Positions 8,552 through 17,124 of a DNA stretch of 64,000 nucleotides are shown here, one piece after another. The stretch is from Holtiella tumoricola. GTDB taxonomy: Bacteria; Bacillota; Clostridia; Lachnospirales; Cellulosilyticaceae. A program made the translations under genes and the position numbers. The stretch's first letter is position 1, and the number at the start of each line of letters is the position of its first letter. Under the pieces are notes generated by a model that was given only the letters and a program-made list of their open reading frames with translations, had not been told where the DNA came from and made no database searches. The stretch is from NCBI RefSeq assembly GCF_027857615.1, contig NZ_JAQIFT010000048.1:101142-165141 (forward strand), written 5' to 3'.

Positions 8552-9118
8552 ATGCTCAGTCGTAATATGACCAATAACTTACATCTTCTTATTGAACAAC
8601 ACCTCAAAATGTGGGGGAAACAAAATTTAACAGCAATGGACGGAACTCTAGGTAATGGTTATGACCTAGAGTTTTTGCATAGTCAAGAACAGGTTTCAAC
8701 CCTTTATGGCTTTGATATACAGCAGCAAGCCTTAGATAATAGTAGAGAGAAAATAGTTAGTTCTACAAAGGAAGTACATCTTATTTTAGATTCTCATCAT
8801 CATTTAGAGCAGTATATAGAAGGCGAAATTGATTTAGCCGTATTTAATTTAGGGTATTTGCCTGGAGCAGATAAGGGTGTTGTGACTCATACAGAAACCA
8901 CTTTAGAAGCCTTACAAAAGGTAATGGACAAACTATCAGATGGTGGTCTTTTAGCTGTTATGACTTATCCAGGGCATGAGGAAGGCCGTAATGAACATGA
9001 ACATATTGAAACCTTTTTGCAAAGTTATCATGTTAGGGAATTTTCTATTTTACATTTGAATGTAATGAATGTAAAAAAGCCTTGTCCTAATTGTTTCTTA
9101 ATTTTGAGAAAAAAATAA
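8552..9118 (+). CDS. YtqB-like class I SAM-dependent methyltransferase
   Basis: Small methyltransferase of the putative rRNA methylase family that includes Bacillus YtqB, for which tRNA wobble-uridine methylation has been reported. The SAM-binding motif I is seen in AMDGTLGNGYDLEFL (residues ~28-42), and the conserved FNLGYLPGADK follows at about residue 105. There are 188 residues from ATG 8552, which follows AGGTGA and the rluB stop by one base. A GTG nine bases upstream in the same frame overlaps rluB and is possible. The tight spacing indicates co-transcription with rluB. The substrate is not determined by the sequence. Confidence 0.8.
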   Translation: MLSRNMTNNLHLLIEQHLKMWGKQNLTAMDGTLGNGYDLEFLHSQEQVSTLYGFDIQQQALDNSREKIVSSTKEVHLILDSHHHLEQYIEGEIDLAVFNLGYLPGADKGVVTHTETTLEALQKVMDKLSDGGLLAVMTYPGHEEGRNEHEHIETFLQSYHVREFSILHLNVMNVKKPCPNCFLILRKK

Positions 9119-9150
9119 CGATTTGTTTGAAAAGTCGAGTTAAATGTCAC

Positions 9151-9207
9151 AAAATATAATATATAATATAAAAATATATTGTATATTATATTTTTGTTTA
9201 GTATACT
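9151..9207 (+). promoter_or_regulatory. AT-rich inverted repeat and promoter of the decarboxylase operon
   Basis: A sigma-A promoter is clear: TTGTAT at 9179-9184, a 17-base spacer, TATACT at 9202-9207, 60 bases before ATG 9267. An inverted repeat of nearly pure A/T (arms 9151-9164 and 9181-9194, 13 of 14 paired) overlaps the -35. It ends in a T run, so it may serve as the terminator of the preceding gene, as an operator, or as both. Confidence 0.65.
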
Positions 9208-9266
9208 GTAATTGGCAATCTTTATACTTAGTTTTTCAAATTTTTTTACTAATTGGAGGGTATCAG

Positions 9267-10778
9267 ATGAGCACATTACAAAAATTATCTGAACTGGAAG
9301 CTCACAAATCAGCCATTCAAAATGGTTATGATGAAGCAGCTAAAAAAGCAGTTTTAGATAAAGGTAAACTAACTGCTAGAGACAGAATTACACATTTACT
9401 TGACGAAAATAGTTTCGTTGAAATTGGTGCTTTCATTACAAGTAAAACCACAGCTTGTAAAGGGGAAAAAGTACAAGCACCAGCAGACGGTGTAGTATGT
9501 GGCTATGGTACAATCGAAGGCAATCTTGTTTATGTATATAGCCAAGATCCAGCTGTATTAGGTGGATCAATAGGGGAAATGCATGCGAAAAAGATTGTTA
9601 AGACATATGATGATGCAATCAAAATGGGTGCACCTGTTGTAGGCTTTATTGATACAGTAGGACTTCGCCTAGAAGAAAGTATTGAAGCACTAAATGGGTA
9701 TGGAATGATTTTTGGTAAAATGTCAGAAGCTTCAGGGCTTATTCCACAAATCTCAGTAGTATGCGGAGATTGTGCAGGTGGTGTTTCCTTTATAACAGGA
9801 TTATCTGACTTTACATTTATCTCAACTAAAAATGGACAGATGTACTTAAATAGTCCTAATACCCTTGAAGATAAAAAAGCATCGTTTGATACAGTAGCAG
9901 CATCAAATGTACATTTAAGTCAAAGCGGACTTGCACATTTTGGCCAAGCTGATGAACAGGTGTTAATTGGAGAAGTACGTAACCTTATGAGTTACTTACC
10001 TGCAAATAGTGACGATGAAGCACCTTGTTATCAATGTGTGGATGATTTAAATCGTGTAGATGAAGCACTTAATCAATTTGACTTTGAAGTAGCAAATGCC
10101 AAAGACATTGTAACTTCAATTGTAGATGACTGTACATATGTAGAAGTAAGTAAAGAATACGGTGCAAAAGCTTTAACAGCGTTTGCAAGAATGAATGGTG
10201 TAACAGTTGGTATGATTGCAAATACAGAAAAAACTGTTGATCTTCAAGCAATAGAAAAAATAACTCAGTTTGTAAATTTCTGTGATGCATTCAATATTCC
10301 ACTAGTAACCCTCTCTCAAATTGAACGTATTGAATCCACAGTTGAAACAGAAAAATCGGGTATTATTAAGGCAGCTAGTAAATTAGCTTTTGCTTTTGCA
10401 AATGCCACTGTACCTAAAGTCAATGTCATCTTAAAAGAAGCTTATGGAATGGCATACACCCTCATGAATAGTAAACATTTAGGTGCGGACTATGTTTATG
10501 CATGGCCAACAGCTGAAGTTTCTACAATGAATAGTGAAAGTGCTGTTAAAATCATGTATGGGGAAGAACTTGAACAAGCTACAGATAAAGTAGCAGTAAT
10601 GAATGAAAAAATTGCTGAATTTGAAGCAACTCATAGTAGTGTTTATGCAGTAGCTGCACATGGCTACATTGATGATATTATTGAACCAGCTGCAACAAGA
10701 AAACGCGTTATTGCTGCCCTTGAAGTGCTTTATACAAAACAAGTGGCAAGTACACTTAAAAAGCACCCAACAGTATAA
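9267..10778 (+). CDS. mmdA: Acyl-CoA carboxyltransferase subunit (methylmalonyl-CoA decarboxylase alpha type)
   Basis: Carboxyltransferase that moves a carboxyl group between an acyl-CoA (probably methylmalonyl- or propionyl-CoA) and biotin. It has the two crotonase-like halves of the family: N-terminal half with LTARDRITHLLD and the CoA-binding GGVSFITGLSDF region, C-terminal half with SGIIKAASKLAFAFANATVP. It has 503 residues against 510-520 usually. Start is ATG 9267 after TTGGAGGG; the frame is open further upstream, but that stretch is an AT-rich promoter region. It heads a five-gene unit with gamma-like, biotin carrier, Na+-pump beta and OadA-type subunits. Substrate identity is inferred; glutaconyl-CoA or malonyl-CoA are alternatives. 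Confidence 0.82.
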   Translation: MSTLQKLSELEAHKSAIQNGYDEAAKKAVLDKGKLTARDRITHLLDENSFVEIGAFITSKTTACKGEKVQAPADGVVCGYGTIEGNLVYVYSQDPAVLGGSIGEMHAKKIVKTYDDAIKMGAPVVGFIDTVGLRLEESIEALNGYGMIFGKMSEASGLIPQISVVCGDCAGGVSFITGLSDFTFISTKNGQMYLNSPNTLEDKKASFDTVAASNVHLSQSGLAHFGQADEQVLIGEVRNLMSYLPANSDDEAPCYQCVDDLNRVDEALNQFDFEVANAKDIVTSIVDDCTYVEVSKEYGAKALTAFARMNGVTVGMIANTEKTVDLQAIEKITQFVNFCDAFNIPLVTLSQIERIESTVETEKSGIIKAASKLAFAFANATVPKVNVILKEAYGMAYTLMNSKHLGADYVYAWPTAEVSTMNSESAVKIMYGEELEQATDKVAVMNEKIAEFEATHSSVYAVAAHGYIDDIIEPAATRKRVIAALEVLYTKQVASTLKKHPTV

Positions 10779-10792
10779 GGTAGGTGAGCCAA

Positions 10793-11125
10793 ATGGAATT
10801 TAGTTTGAATTTTGGTGCCATGGTAGATGGATTAAGTGTTTTCTTAATCGGTGTGTCAATGGTATTCGTAGTGCTTCTTATATTAATTGCTTTAATCAAA
10901 GTAACAGGTATGATCGTTGCAACAATTGAGAGTAAGAAGGATACTAATAAAGAAGTAGCAGTTACAGTAGTACAAGAAGAAGTACTTGTTGTAGAAGCAG
11001 TAGATGAAACTTCAGAGCTTGAACTTGTTGCTGTGATTACAGCAGCTATTGCAGCAAGTCTTGGTACAACAGCAGATCAGTTACAAGTTCGTTCATTAAG
11101 ACAAATTAACAGACATAGAGCATAA
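10793..11125 (+). CDS. Sodium-pump decarboxylase gamma-type membrane subunit (OadG-like)
   Basis: Small membrane protein of the OadG/MmdD type that anchors and assembles the decarboxylase at the cytoplasmic membrane. It has one transmembrane segment (SVFLIGVSMVFVVLLILIAL, residues ~15-35), the usual acidic/Ala-rich linker, and a C-terminal VITAAIAASLGTTADQL segment resembling the tail of MmdD/OadG-like proteins that bind the complex. Start taken at ATG 10793 after AAGGTAGGTGAG; a GTG nine bases upstream is in frame. It lies 14 bases after the carboxyltransferase gene, with the biotin carrier next. Confidence 0.82.
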   Translation: MEFSLNFGAMVDGLSVFLIGVSMVFVVLLILIALIKVTGMIVATIESKKDTNKEVAVTVVQEEVLVVEAVDETSELELVAVITAAIAASLGTTADQLQVRSLRQINRHRA

Positions 11126-11146
11126 GAAAATAGGGAGGGTTCAAAA

Positions 11147-11530
11147 ATGAGAAAATTTCAAGTAACAGTTAATGGGAATACATACGAGGTAGAAGTTGAA
11201 GAATTAGGTGCAGGTGTAAGCACATCAGCAGCGCCAGTAGCTCAAAGACCAGTGGCACCAGTAGCGATGCCAAAAGCAGCGGCACCTGTGACACCAGCAG
11301 CTCCAGCGGCAACAGGTCAAAATAAAGTTGTTGCGCCAATGCCAGGTAAAATCGTAGATGTAAAAGTTAAAGTAGGTCAAGTTATTAAAGAAGGTGATCT
11401 TGTTGCTATTTTAGAAGCTATGAAAATGGAAAATGAAGTTTTTGCATCTGCATCAGGTACTATTGCATCTGTAAATGTATCTTCAGGTGCTATGGTAGAA
11501 GCAAACGATGTGATTGTTTCTATTAACTAA
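11147..11530 (+). CDS. Biotin carboxyl carrier protein
   Basis: Carries the carboxyl group on a biotinyl-lysine between carboxyltransferase and the membrane beta subunit. The biotinylation motif EAMKMEN places the modified Lys at residue 93. An Ala/Pro-rich flexible linker (about 24-57) precedes the barrel-sandwich domain (58-127). The N-terminal ~20 residues (KFQVTVNGNTYEVEVEE) are typical of MmdC/GcdC-type carriers. It has 127 residues. GGGAGG lies before ATG 11147. It is the only biotin carrier in the operon, so both carboxyltransferases presumably share it. Confidence 0.93.
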   Translation: MRKFQVTVNGNTYEVEVEELGAGVSTSAAPVAQRPVAPVAMPKAAAPVTPAAPAATGQNKVVAPMPGKIVDVKVKVGQVIKEGDLVAILEAMKMENEVFASASGTIASVNVSSGAMVEANDVIVSIN

Positions 11531-11565
11531 TCTTTTGACCTAACGCTATAGAGGGGGAAACAAAA

Positions 11566-12732
11566 ATGAATATATTGAATGTCTTCGTAGACGCGGTCAA
11601 AGAATTCTGCATGAGTTCGGGTATTGCGCAAATGGACTGGAAATATGCAGCCATGATTATTATTGCCTGTGTATTACTTTACTTAGCCATTGCAAAAGGC
11701 TTTGAACCACTTTTACTTGTACCTATTGCATTTGGGATGTTACTTGTTAACTTACCAGGCGTGGGCATTACAGCACATGATGCAATGAATGAAGTAACAG
11801 GTAAATTAGAACCAGGTGGACTTTTATACTACATAGGTATGGGTAAAGAGTTAGGAATCTTCCCACCACTTATTTTCATTGGTGTAGGTGCGATGACAGA
11901 CTTTGGTCCACTTATTGCCAATCCTAAAAGCTTACTTTTAGGTGCTGCAGCCCAACTTGGTATTTTCGTAGCTTTCTTAGGTGCACTTTTACTTGGATTC
12001 ACAGGTCCAGAAGCTGCATCAATCGGTATTATCGGTGGCGCAGATGGTCCTACATCTATCTTCGTAGCAACAAAGCTTGCACCACACTTACTTGGAGCAA
12101 TTGCAGTATCTGCTTATTCATATATGGCGCTTGTACCACTTATTCAACCACCAATTATGAGATTGTTTACAACTAAAGAACAACGTATGATCAAGATGGA
12201 ACAACTCCGTCCCGTTTCTAAAATAGAAAAAATTGTGTTCCCAATTGTTGTTACAATCGTTGTATCTCTTATTTTACCATCAGCAGGCACTTTAGTAGGT
12301 ATGCTTATGTTTGGTAACTTATTAAAAGAAGTTGCTTCTACAAATCGTTTAGCGGATGTAGCAAGTAATGCAATGATGTCTATTATTACTATTTTATTAG
12401 GACTTTCAGTTGGTGCTTCAACAAGTGCAGAGAAGTTCCTTAACATGAATACACTTGGTATTTTATGTTTAGGTTTATTTGCATTTATCGTGGGAACAAC
12501 AGGTGGCGTACTCTTTGGTAAGATTATGTACTATGCAAGTGGTAAGAAAATTAATCCACTTATTGGTGCTGCAGGGGTATCAGCTGTACCAATGGCTGCA
12601 CGTGTTGTTCAAAAAACGGGTCAAGAAGAATGCCCAACAAACTTCTTACTTATGCATGCAATGGGTCCAAATGTTGCAGGGGTTATTGGATCAGCGATTG
12701 CAGCGGGTGTACTACTATCAATTTACGGTTAA
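11566..12732 (+). CDS. Na+-transporting decarboxylase beta subunit
   Basis: Integral membrane subunit (OadB/MmdB/GcdB family) that decarboxylates carboxybiotin and couples this to Na+ export. It is strongly hydrophobic with about nine or more membrane spans, and contains the family motif IGGADGPTSIFVATKLAP with the Na+-binding Asp (about residue 162), and late GAAGVSAVPMAARV and HAMGPNVAGVIGSA segments. It has 388 residues, normal for the family. GAGGGGG precedes ATG 11566. Which decarboxylase it serves depends on the carboxyltransferases encoded on both sides. Confidence 0.93.
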   Translation: MNILNVFVDAVKEFCMSSGIAQMDWKYAAMIIIACVLLYLAIAKGFEPLLLVPIAFGMLLVNLPGVGITAHDAMNEVTGKLEPGGLLYYIGMGKELGIFPPLIFIGVGAMTDFGPLIANPKSLLLGAAAQLGIFVAFLGALLLGFTGPEAASIGIIGGADGPTSIFVATKLAPHLLGAIAVSAYSYMALVPLIQPPIMRLFTTKEQRMIKMEQLRPVSKIEKIVFPIVVTIVVSLILPSAGTLVGMLMFGNLLKEVASTNRLADVASNAMMSIITILLGLSVGASTSAEKFLNMNTLGILCLGLFAFIVGTTGGVLFGKIMYYASGKKINPLIGAAGVSAVPMAARVVQKTGQEECPTNFLLMHAMGPNVAGVIGSAIAAGVLLSIYG

Positions 12733-12750
12733 TAAGGGAGGCACATTTAC

Positions 12751-14163
12751 ATGTCAGAGAATATTGTAAGACCTGTTAAAATAATGGATACAACCTTACG
12801 TGATGCGCATCAATCACTTATTGCAACACGTATGACAACTGAAGAGATTTTACCAATTGCTTCTAAAATGGACCAAATTGGTTTCCATGCAATGGAAGTA
12901 TGGGGCGGCGCAACATTTGATGCTTGCCTTCGCTTCTTAAATGAAGACCCATGGGAAAGACTTCGTAAAATTCGTAAAGAAGTTAAAAATACAAAGCTTC
13001 AAATGCTTTTTAGAGGACAAAATATTTTAGGTTATCGTCATTATGCAGATGACGTAGTAGAATACTTTGTACAAAAAAGTATTGCAAATGGTATTGATAT
13101 TATCCGTATCTTTGATGCTTTAAATGATATGAGAAACTTAGAAACAGCAGTAAAGGCAACACATAAAGAAAATGGTCATGCTCAAGTTGCGATTTCTTAT
13201 ACATTAAGTGATGTACATACTTTGGAATACTATGTTAAACTGGCTAAAAATATTGAAAATATCGGTGCACATTCTATCTGTATTAAAGATATGGCTGGGC
13301 TTTTAGTACCTTATGAAGCAGAACGTTTAGTAAAAGCTTTAAAAGCAAATACAAATCTTCCTATTCAACTTCATACACACTATACAAGTGGGGTTGCTTC
13401 AATGACTTACCTAAAAGCAGTTGAAGCAGGATGTGATATCATTGATACAGCTATGTCACCACTTGCTATGGGTACATCTCAACCAGCTACAGAAGTTTTA
13501 GTTGAAACATTTAAAGGTACACCATATGATACAGGTATTAATACAGAAGCATTAAGTGAAATCACTGAGTACTTTAGACCAATGCGTGAAGAAGCACTTG
13601 CAAGCGGTCTTATGAATACAAAAGTATTAGCTGTAGATATTAATACACTTCGTTACCAAGTACCAGGTGGTATGCTTTCTAACTTAGTATCTCAATTAAA
13701 ACAACAACATGCAGAAGATAAATACTATGAAGTATTACAAGAAATTCCAAAAGTACGTGCAGACTTTGGTTACTTACCACTTGTAACACCAACAAGCCAG
13801 ATTGTAGGAACACAAGCTGTACTAAACGTACTTGCAGGCGAACGTTACAAAATGGTTTCTAAAGAATCTAAAGGGATTGTACGTGGGGAGTATGGTTGTA
13901 CACCAGTACCAATCAAAGAAGAAATTGTTAAAAAAATTATTGGTGATGAAATGCCAATTACTTGTAGACCTGCTGACTTACTCACTCCAGAACTTGATAA
14001 ACTTGAAAAAGAAATGGCTATTTATAAACAACAAGATGAAGATATCCTTTCTTATGCTCTATTCCCACAAGTTGCAATGGACTTCTTTAAGTATCGTGAA
14101 GCACAGGGGAAGAAAGTTGACCCAACAATTGCGGACAAAAAGAACAAAGCTTATCCAGTGTAA
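12751..14163 (+). CDS. oadA: Pyruvate/oxaloacetate carboxyltransferase subunit (OadA/PycB type, no biotin domain)
   Basis: Transfers a carboxyl group between oxaloacetate/pyruvate and biotin. The DRE-TIM barrel opens with MDTTLRDAHQSLIATRM, the active-site Lys lies in CIKDMAGLL (about residue 179) and metal-binding histidines in LHTHYTSG. The conserved C-terminal carboxylase domain covers about residues 290-460. At 470 residues it stops before the C-terminal biotin domain present in full OadA or PycB, so it must rely on the separate carrier encoded two genes upstream. This matches the 5S subunit of propionibacterial transcarboxylase. GGGAGG precedes ATG 12751. Confidence 0.9.
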   Translation: MSENIVRPVKIMDTTLRDAHQSLIATRMTTEEILPIASKMDQIGFHAMEVWGGATFDACLRFLNEDPWERLRKIRKEVKNTKLQMLFRGQNILGYRHYADDVVEYFVQKSIANGIDIIRIFDALNDMRNLETAVKATHKENGHAQVAISYTLSDVHTLEYYVKLAKNIENIGAHSICIKDMAGLLVPYEAERLVKALKANTNLPIQLHTHYTSGVASMTYLKAVEAGCDIIDTAMSPLAMGTSQPATEVLVETFKGTPYDTGINTEALSEITEYFRPMREEALASGLMNTKVLAVDINTLRYQVPGGMLSNLVSQLKQQHAEDKYYEVLQEIPKVRADFGYLPLVTPTSQIVGTQAVLNVLAGERYKMVSKESKGIVRGEYGCTPVPIKEEIVKKIIGDEMPITCRPADLLTPELDKLEKEMAIYKQQDEDILSYALFPQVAMDFFKYREAQGKKVDPTIADKKNKAYPV

Positions 14164-14176
14164 GTAGTAAAATGCC

Positions 14177-14213
14177 AAAAAGACTACAGGAATACCTATC
14201 CTGTAGTCTTTTT
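14177..14213 (+). terminator. Terminator of the decarboxylase operon
   Basis: A 15-bp perfect stem (AAAAAGACTACAGGA and complement) with a 7-nt loop and T tail begins 14 bases after the oadA stop. Confidence 0.92.
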
Positions 14214-14308
14214 ATGCGTTAATTCATAAAATATCGTTGTAAAAAGTAAAATATAATATATAATGATACTAGATAAAAGATAAAGAAGGTATTTGAAAGG
14301 AAATGAAT

Positions 14309-15223
14309 ATGAATAATGATTTAATTCATCGCATTAAGAAAAGTATGCCTAAACTCAGCAAAGGGCAGAAACTCATCGCTAATTATATTTTAGAACACTA
14401 CGAAAAAGCAGTGTTTTTGACAGCGGCAAAACTAGGAACAATAGTGGGGGTAAGTGAGTCAACAGTTGTACGTTTTGCAAACGAATTAGGATATGACGGG
14501 TACCCTAAGTTCCAAGACGCATTAGAAGAGCTTGTAAAGAGCAAATTAACTGCGATGCAAAGATTAGAAGTTACTACAGATCGTATTGATGTGAATCACG
14601 TTCTGAAAAGTGTACTTCAAACAGATCAAGAAAAAATTGCATATACCATTGAACAAATAGATGAAGAAACTTTTGATATGGCAATTGATAAGATACTAGC
14701 AGCAGACACGATTTATATCTTAGGGGTAAGAAGCTGTGCAGGTCTTGCAAGTTTCCTAGGATTTTACTTCAATATTATTTTCCCAAGGGTTAAAGTGATT
14801 AATACAAATAGTATTAGTGAGATCTTTGAGCTTTTACATCATATTAGTGAAAACGATGTCATTATTGGTATTAGTTTCCCTAGATATTCAAAACGTATTC
14901 TCAAAGCATTAGAATATGCACGCTCAAGACAGGCTGGTATCATTGCGATTACAGATAGTTATATTTCACCGATTGCACAATACGCAGAGCATACTTTAAT
15001 TGGACGTAGTGAGATGGTATCTTTTGTAGACTCACTTGTAGCACCACTTAGTATCATTAATGCAATTATTGTTGCAGTCAGCTTACGTATGAAAGATGAA
15101 ATTTCAACCAACTTAGATAATCTTGAAACAGTTTGGATGGAATATGAAGTTTATGATGATACAAGGGAAGTGAATACACCACATTATACGACCCCAACAA
15201 CAGTTAAGGAAAAATGCGATTAA
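14309..15223 (+). CDS. RpiR/MurR-family transcriptional regulator
   Basis: DNA-binding regulator of sugar-phosphate metabolism type. The N-terminal HTH_6 domain (residues 1-77) contains AAKLGTIVGVSESTVVRFAN and the typical LGYDGYPKFQDAL. The SIS phosphosugar-binding domain follows (about 110-250: IYILGVRSCAGLASFLG and later GIIAITDS). Start is ATG 14309 with AAGGA seven bases before; an in-frame ATG six bases upstream sits too close to that site. It precedes the aroH-cmk fusion by 13 bases, so it may be co-transcribed with it, but no sugar target is apparent nearby. Confidence 0.9.
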   Translation: MNNDLIHRIKKSMPKLSKGQKLIANYILEHYEKAVFLTAAKLGTIVGVSESTVVRFANELGYDGYPKFQDALEELVKSKLTAMQRLEVTTDRIDVNHVLKSVLQTDQEKIAYTIEQIDEETFDMAIDKILAADTIYILGVRSCAGLASFLGFYFNIIFPRVKVINTNSISEIFELLHHISENDVIIGISFPRYSKRILKALEYARSRQAGIIAITDSYISPIAQYAEHTLIGRSEMVSFVDSLVAPLSIINAIIVAVSLRMKDEISTNLDNLETVWMEYEVYDDTREVNTPHYTTPTTVKEKCD

Positions 15224-15236
15224 AGAGAGGGATAAG

Positions 15237-16259
15237 ATGAATAATACTATTGCCATTAGAGGTGCTATTACAGCTGAAAACACAAGAGAGTCTATTCTAT
15301 GCCAGACAAAAGCACTCTTAGAAGCTGTATTAATGGCCAATCAGGTAAAAATAGAAGAAATTATACAAATTACATTTACTTGCACAAAAGATTTGGATGC
15401 AGCTTATCCAGCTATTGCAGCACGTGAGTTAGGTATTACAGAAGCTGCACTTATGTGTATGCAAGAGATGGAGGTAGTGGATTCACTTGAACACTGCATC
15501 CGTATTGCACTCATTTGTACAAGCAGCATAGTAACACAAAAAACTGCAAGGCACCAATATTTAGGTGAAGCCTGCAAATTACGTCCAGACCTTGCAACTT
15601 TTTCTCTTGCATTAGACGGGCCAGCAGGTGCAGGTAAAAGTACCATTGCTAAACGTATTGCGGGAGAATTAAGTTGTACATACATTGACACAGGTGCAAT
15701 GTATCGTAGTGTAGGACTATACTGTATACAAAGAGGTATTGATTATACGATAGAAGCTTTAGTTAATGAAGCTTTAGAAGATATACACATTGATTTAACC
15801 TATGAAAATGCAAATCAACGTATTTACTTAAACGGTGAAGACGTAAGTGAAGCCATAAGAACACAAGAAGTAGCAGCTTCTGCATCTAAAGTAGCAACTT
15901 ACGAAAAAGTACGTATCGCCTTAGTTGAGATGCAAAGAAAATTAGCACAAACGAAGTCTGTTGTTATGGATGGACGCGATATTGGTACAGTTGTACTACC
16001 TAATGCTACATTAAAAATCTTCTTAACAGCATCTAGTAGTGAGCGTGCAAAAAGAAGGTTAATGGAGTACCAAGCAAAAGGTATGGAAGTAAGTTTTGAA
16101 ACATTATTAGAAGAAATTGAAGCACGTGACTATCAAGATATGAATCGTAGTGTTTCACCACTTAAAAAGGCAGAAGATGCAGTAGAAGTAGATACAACAA
16201 GTCTTACAGTAGAGCAAATTGTTGAACACATCATAGGATTACTTAAACAAAAGCAATAG
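15237..16259 (+). CDS. cmk: Chorismate mutase (AroH type) - cytidylate kinase fusion
   Basis: A single uninterrupted frame joins two enzymes. Residues 1-118 are a monofunctional AroH-fold chorismate mutase (chorismate to prephenate): IRGA with Arg8, CMQEMEV with Glu77, CIRI with Arg89, and RHQYLGEACKLRPDL with Tyr108, all corresponding to active-site positions in Bacillus AroH. Residues 120-340 are CMP/dCMP kinase: P-loop GPAGAGKST (128-136), DTGAMYRSV, VMDGRDIGTVVLP and RDYQDMNRSVSPL. Both halves look complete. GAGAGGG precedes ATG 15237. It is followed by ispH after 11 bases. The cmk-ispH pairing is common in Clostridia; the AroH fusion partner is the unusual part. Confidence 0.93.
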   Translation: MNNTIAIRGAITAENTRESILCQTKALLEAVLMANQVKIEEIIQITFTCTKDLDAAYPAIAARELGITEAALMCMQEMEVVDSLEHCIRIALICTSSIVTQKTARHQYLGEACKLRPDLATFSLALDGPAGAGKSTIAKRIAGELSCTYIDTGAMYRSVGLYCIQRGIDYTIEALVNEALEDIHIDLTYENANQRIYLNGEDVSEAIRTQEVAASASKVATYEKVRIALVEMQRKLAQTKSVVMDGRDIGTVVLPNATLKIFLTASSSERAKRRLMEYQAKGMEVSFETLLEEIEARDYQDMNRSVSPLKKAEDAVEVDTTSLTVEQIVEHIIGLLKQKQ

Positions 16260-16270
16260 GAGCTGATAAG

Positions 16271-17104
16271 ATGAAAGTTTTACTTGCAAAAAGTGCAGGA
16301 TTTTGTTTTGGTGTAAAACGTGCAGTAGATATGGCATTTGATACAGATGCTACTAAAACAACTTATACACTAGGACATATTATTCATAATGAAGCGGTAA
16401 TTAATAAGCTTCATAACAAAGGAATTCATTCAGTAGAAGAATTAGACAATATTCCAATGGATCAGGTGATTATTCGTGCCCATGGTGTACCAGAAGATGT
16501 GTATAAAGAAGCGAACGATAAAGCCATTCATGTTGTTGATGCCACATGTCCTTATGTAACTAAAATTCATAAGCTTGTCAATAGACATGAAAGGGATGGA
16601 TACAAAATTATCTTGATTGGTGATGCAAAACATCCAGAGATTATTGGGATTAATGGATGGACAAAAGAAGGTTGTATCATATTAAAAAATATTGATGAAC
16701 TAGACTTAAGTAAGTTAAGTAAAGAAGAACGGTATTTTGTTGTTTCACAAACGACTTATAAGAAAGCAGTAGTAGACGAAATTGTGAACACCTTAGAACA
16801 AGCAGGTTACGACATCAAATTTACCAATACAATTTGTAGCGCAACATCAGAAAGACAAGACGAAGCACGTGAAATAGCTGGTCAAGTAGATGCTATGGTT
16901 GTAATAGGAAGTCGTTTGAGTTCTAATACGCAAAAACTTTATGAAATTTGTCAATCCATATGTCCGAATACACATTGTATTGATGATGCTTCTATGTTAG
17001 AAAAAGAATGGTTTGATGGAGTAGAAGAAGTTGGTGTAACAGCAGGTGCTTCTACACCTAGTGATGTGATTAATGAAGTCCTCACAAAACTAGAACAAAT
17101 CTAA
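16271..17104 (+). CDS. ispH: 4-hydroxy-3-methylbut-2-enyl diphosphate reductase IspH
   Basis: Last enzyme of the MEP isoprenoid pathway, a [4Fe-4S] protein reducing HMBPP to IPP and DMAPP. The three cluster cysteines are Cys12 (AGFCFGVKRA), the Cys of DATCPYV and the Cys of TICSATSERQDEA; HGVPEDV and VGVTAGASTPSDVI carry substrate-binding residues. It has 277 residues. In many clostridia IspH is fused to a ribosomal protein S1-like domain; here the gene ends directly after the IspH domain. It follows the aroH-cmk fusion by 11 bases. Confidence 0.95.
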   Translation: MKVLLAKSAGFCFGVKRAVDMAFDTDATKTTYTLGHIIHNEAVINKLHNKGIHSVEELDNIPMDQVIIRAHGVPEDVYKEANDKAIHVVDATCPYVTKIHKLVNRHERDGYKIILIGDAKHPEIIGINGWTKEGCIILKNIDELDLSKLSKEERYFVVSQTTYKKAVVDEIVNTLEQAGYDIKFTNTICSATSERQDEAREIAGQVDAMVVIGSRLSSNTQKLYEICQSICPNTHCIDDASMLEKEWFDGVEEVGVTAGASTPSDVINEVLTKLEQI

Positions 17105-17124
17105 TAGATGCATGGGAGAAGAGC

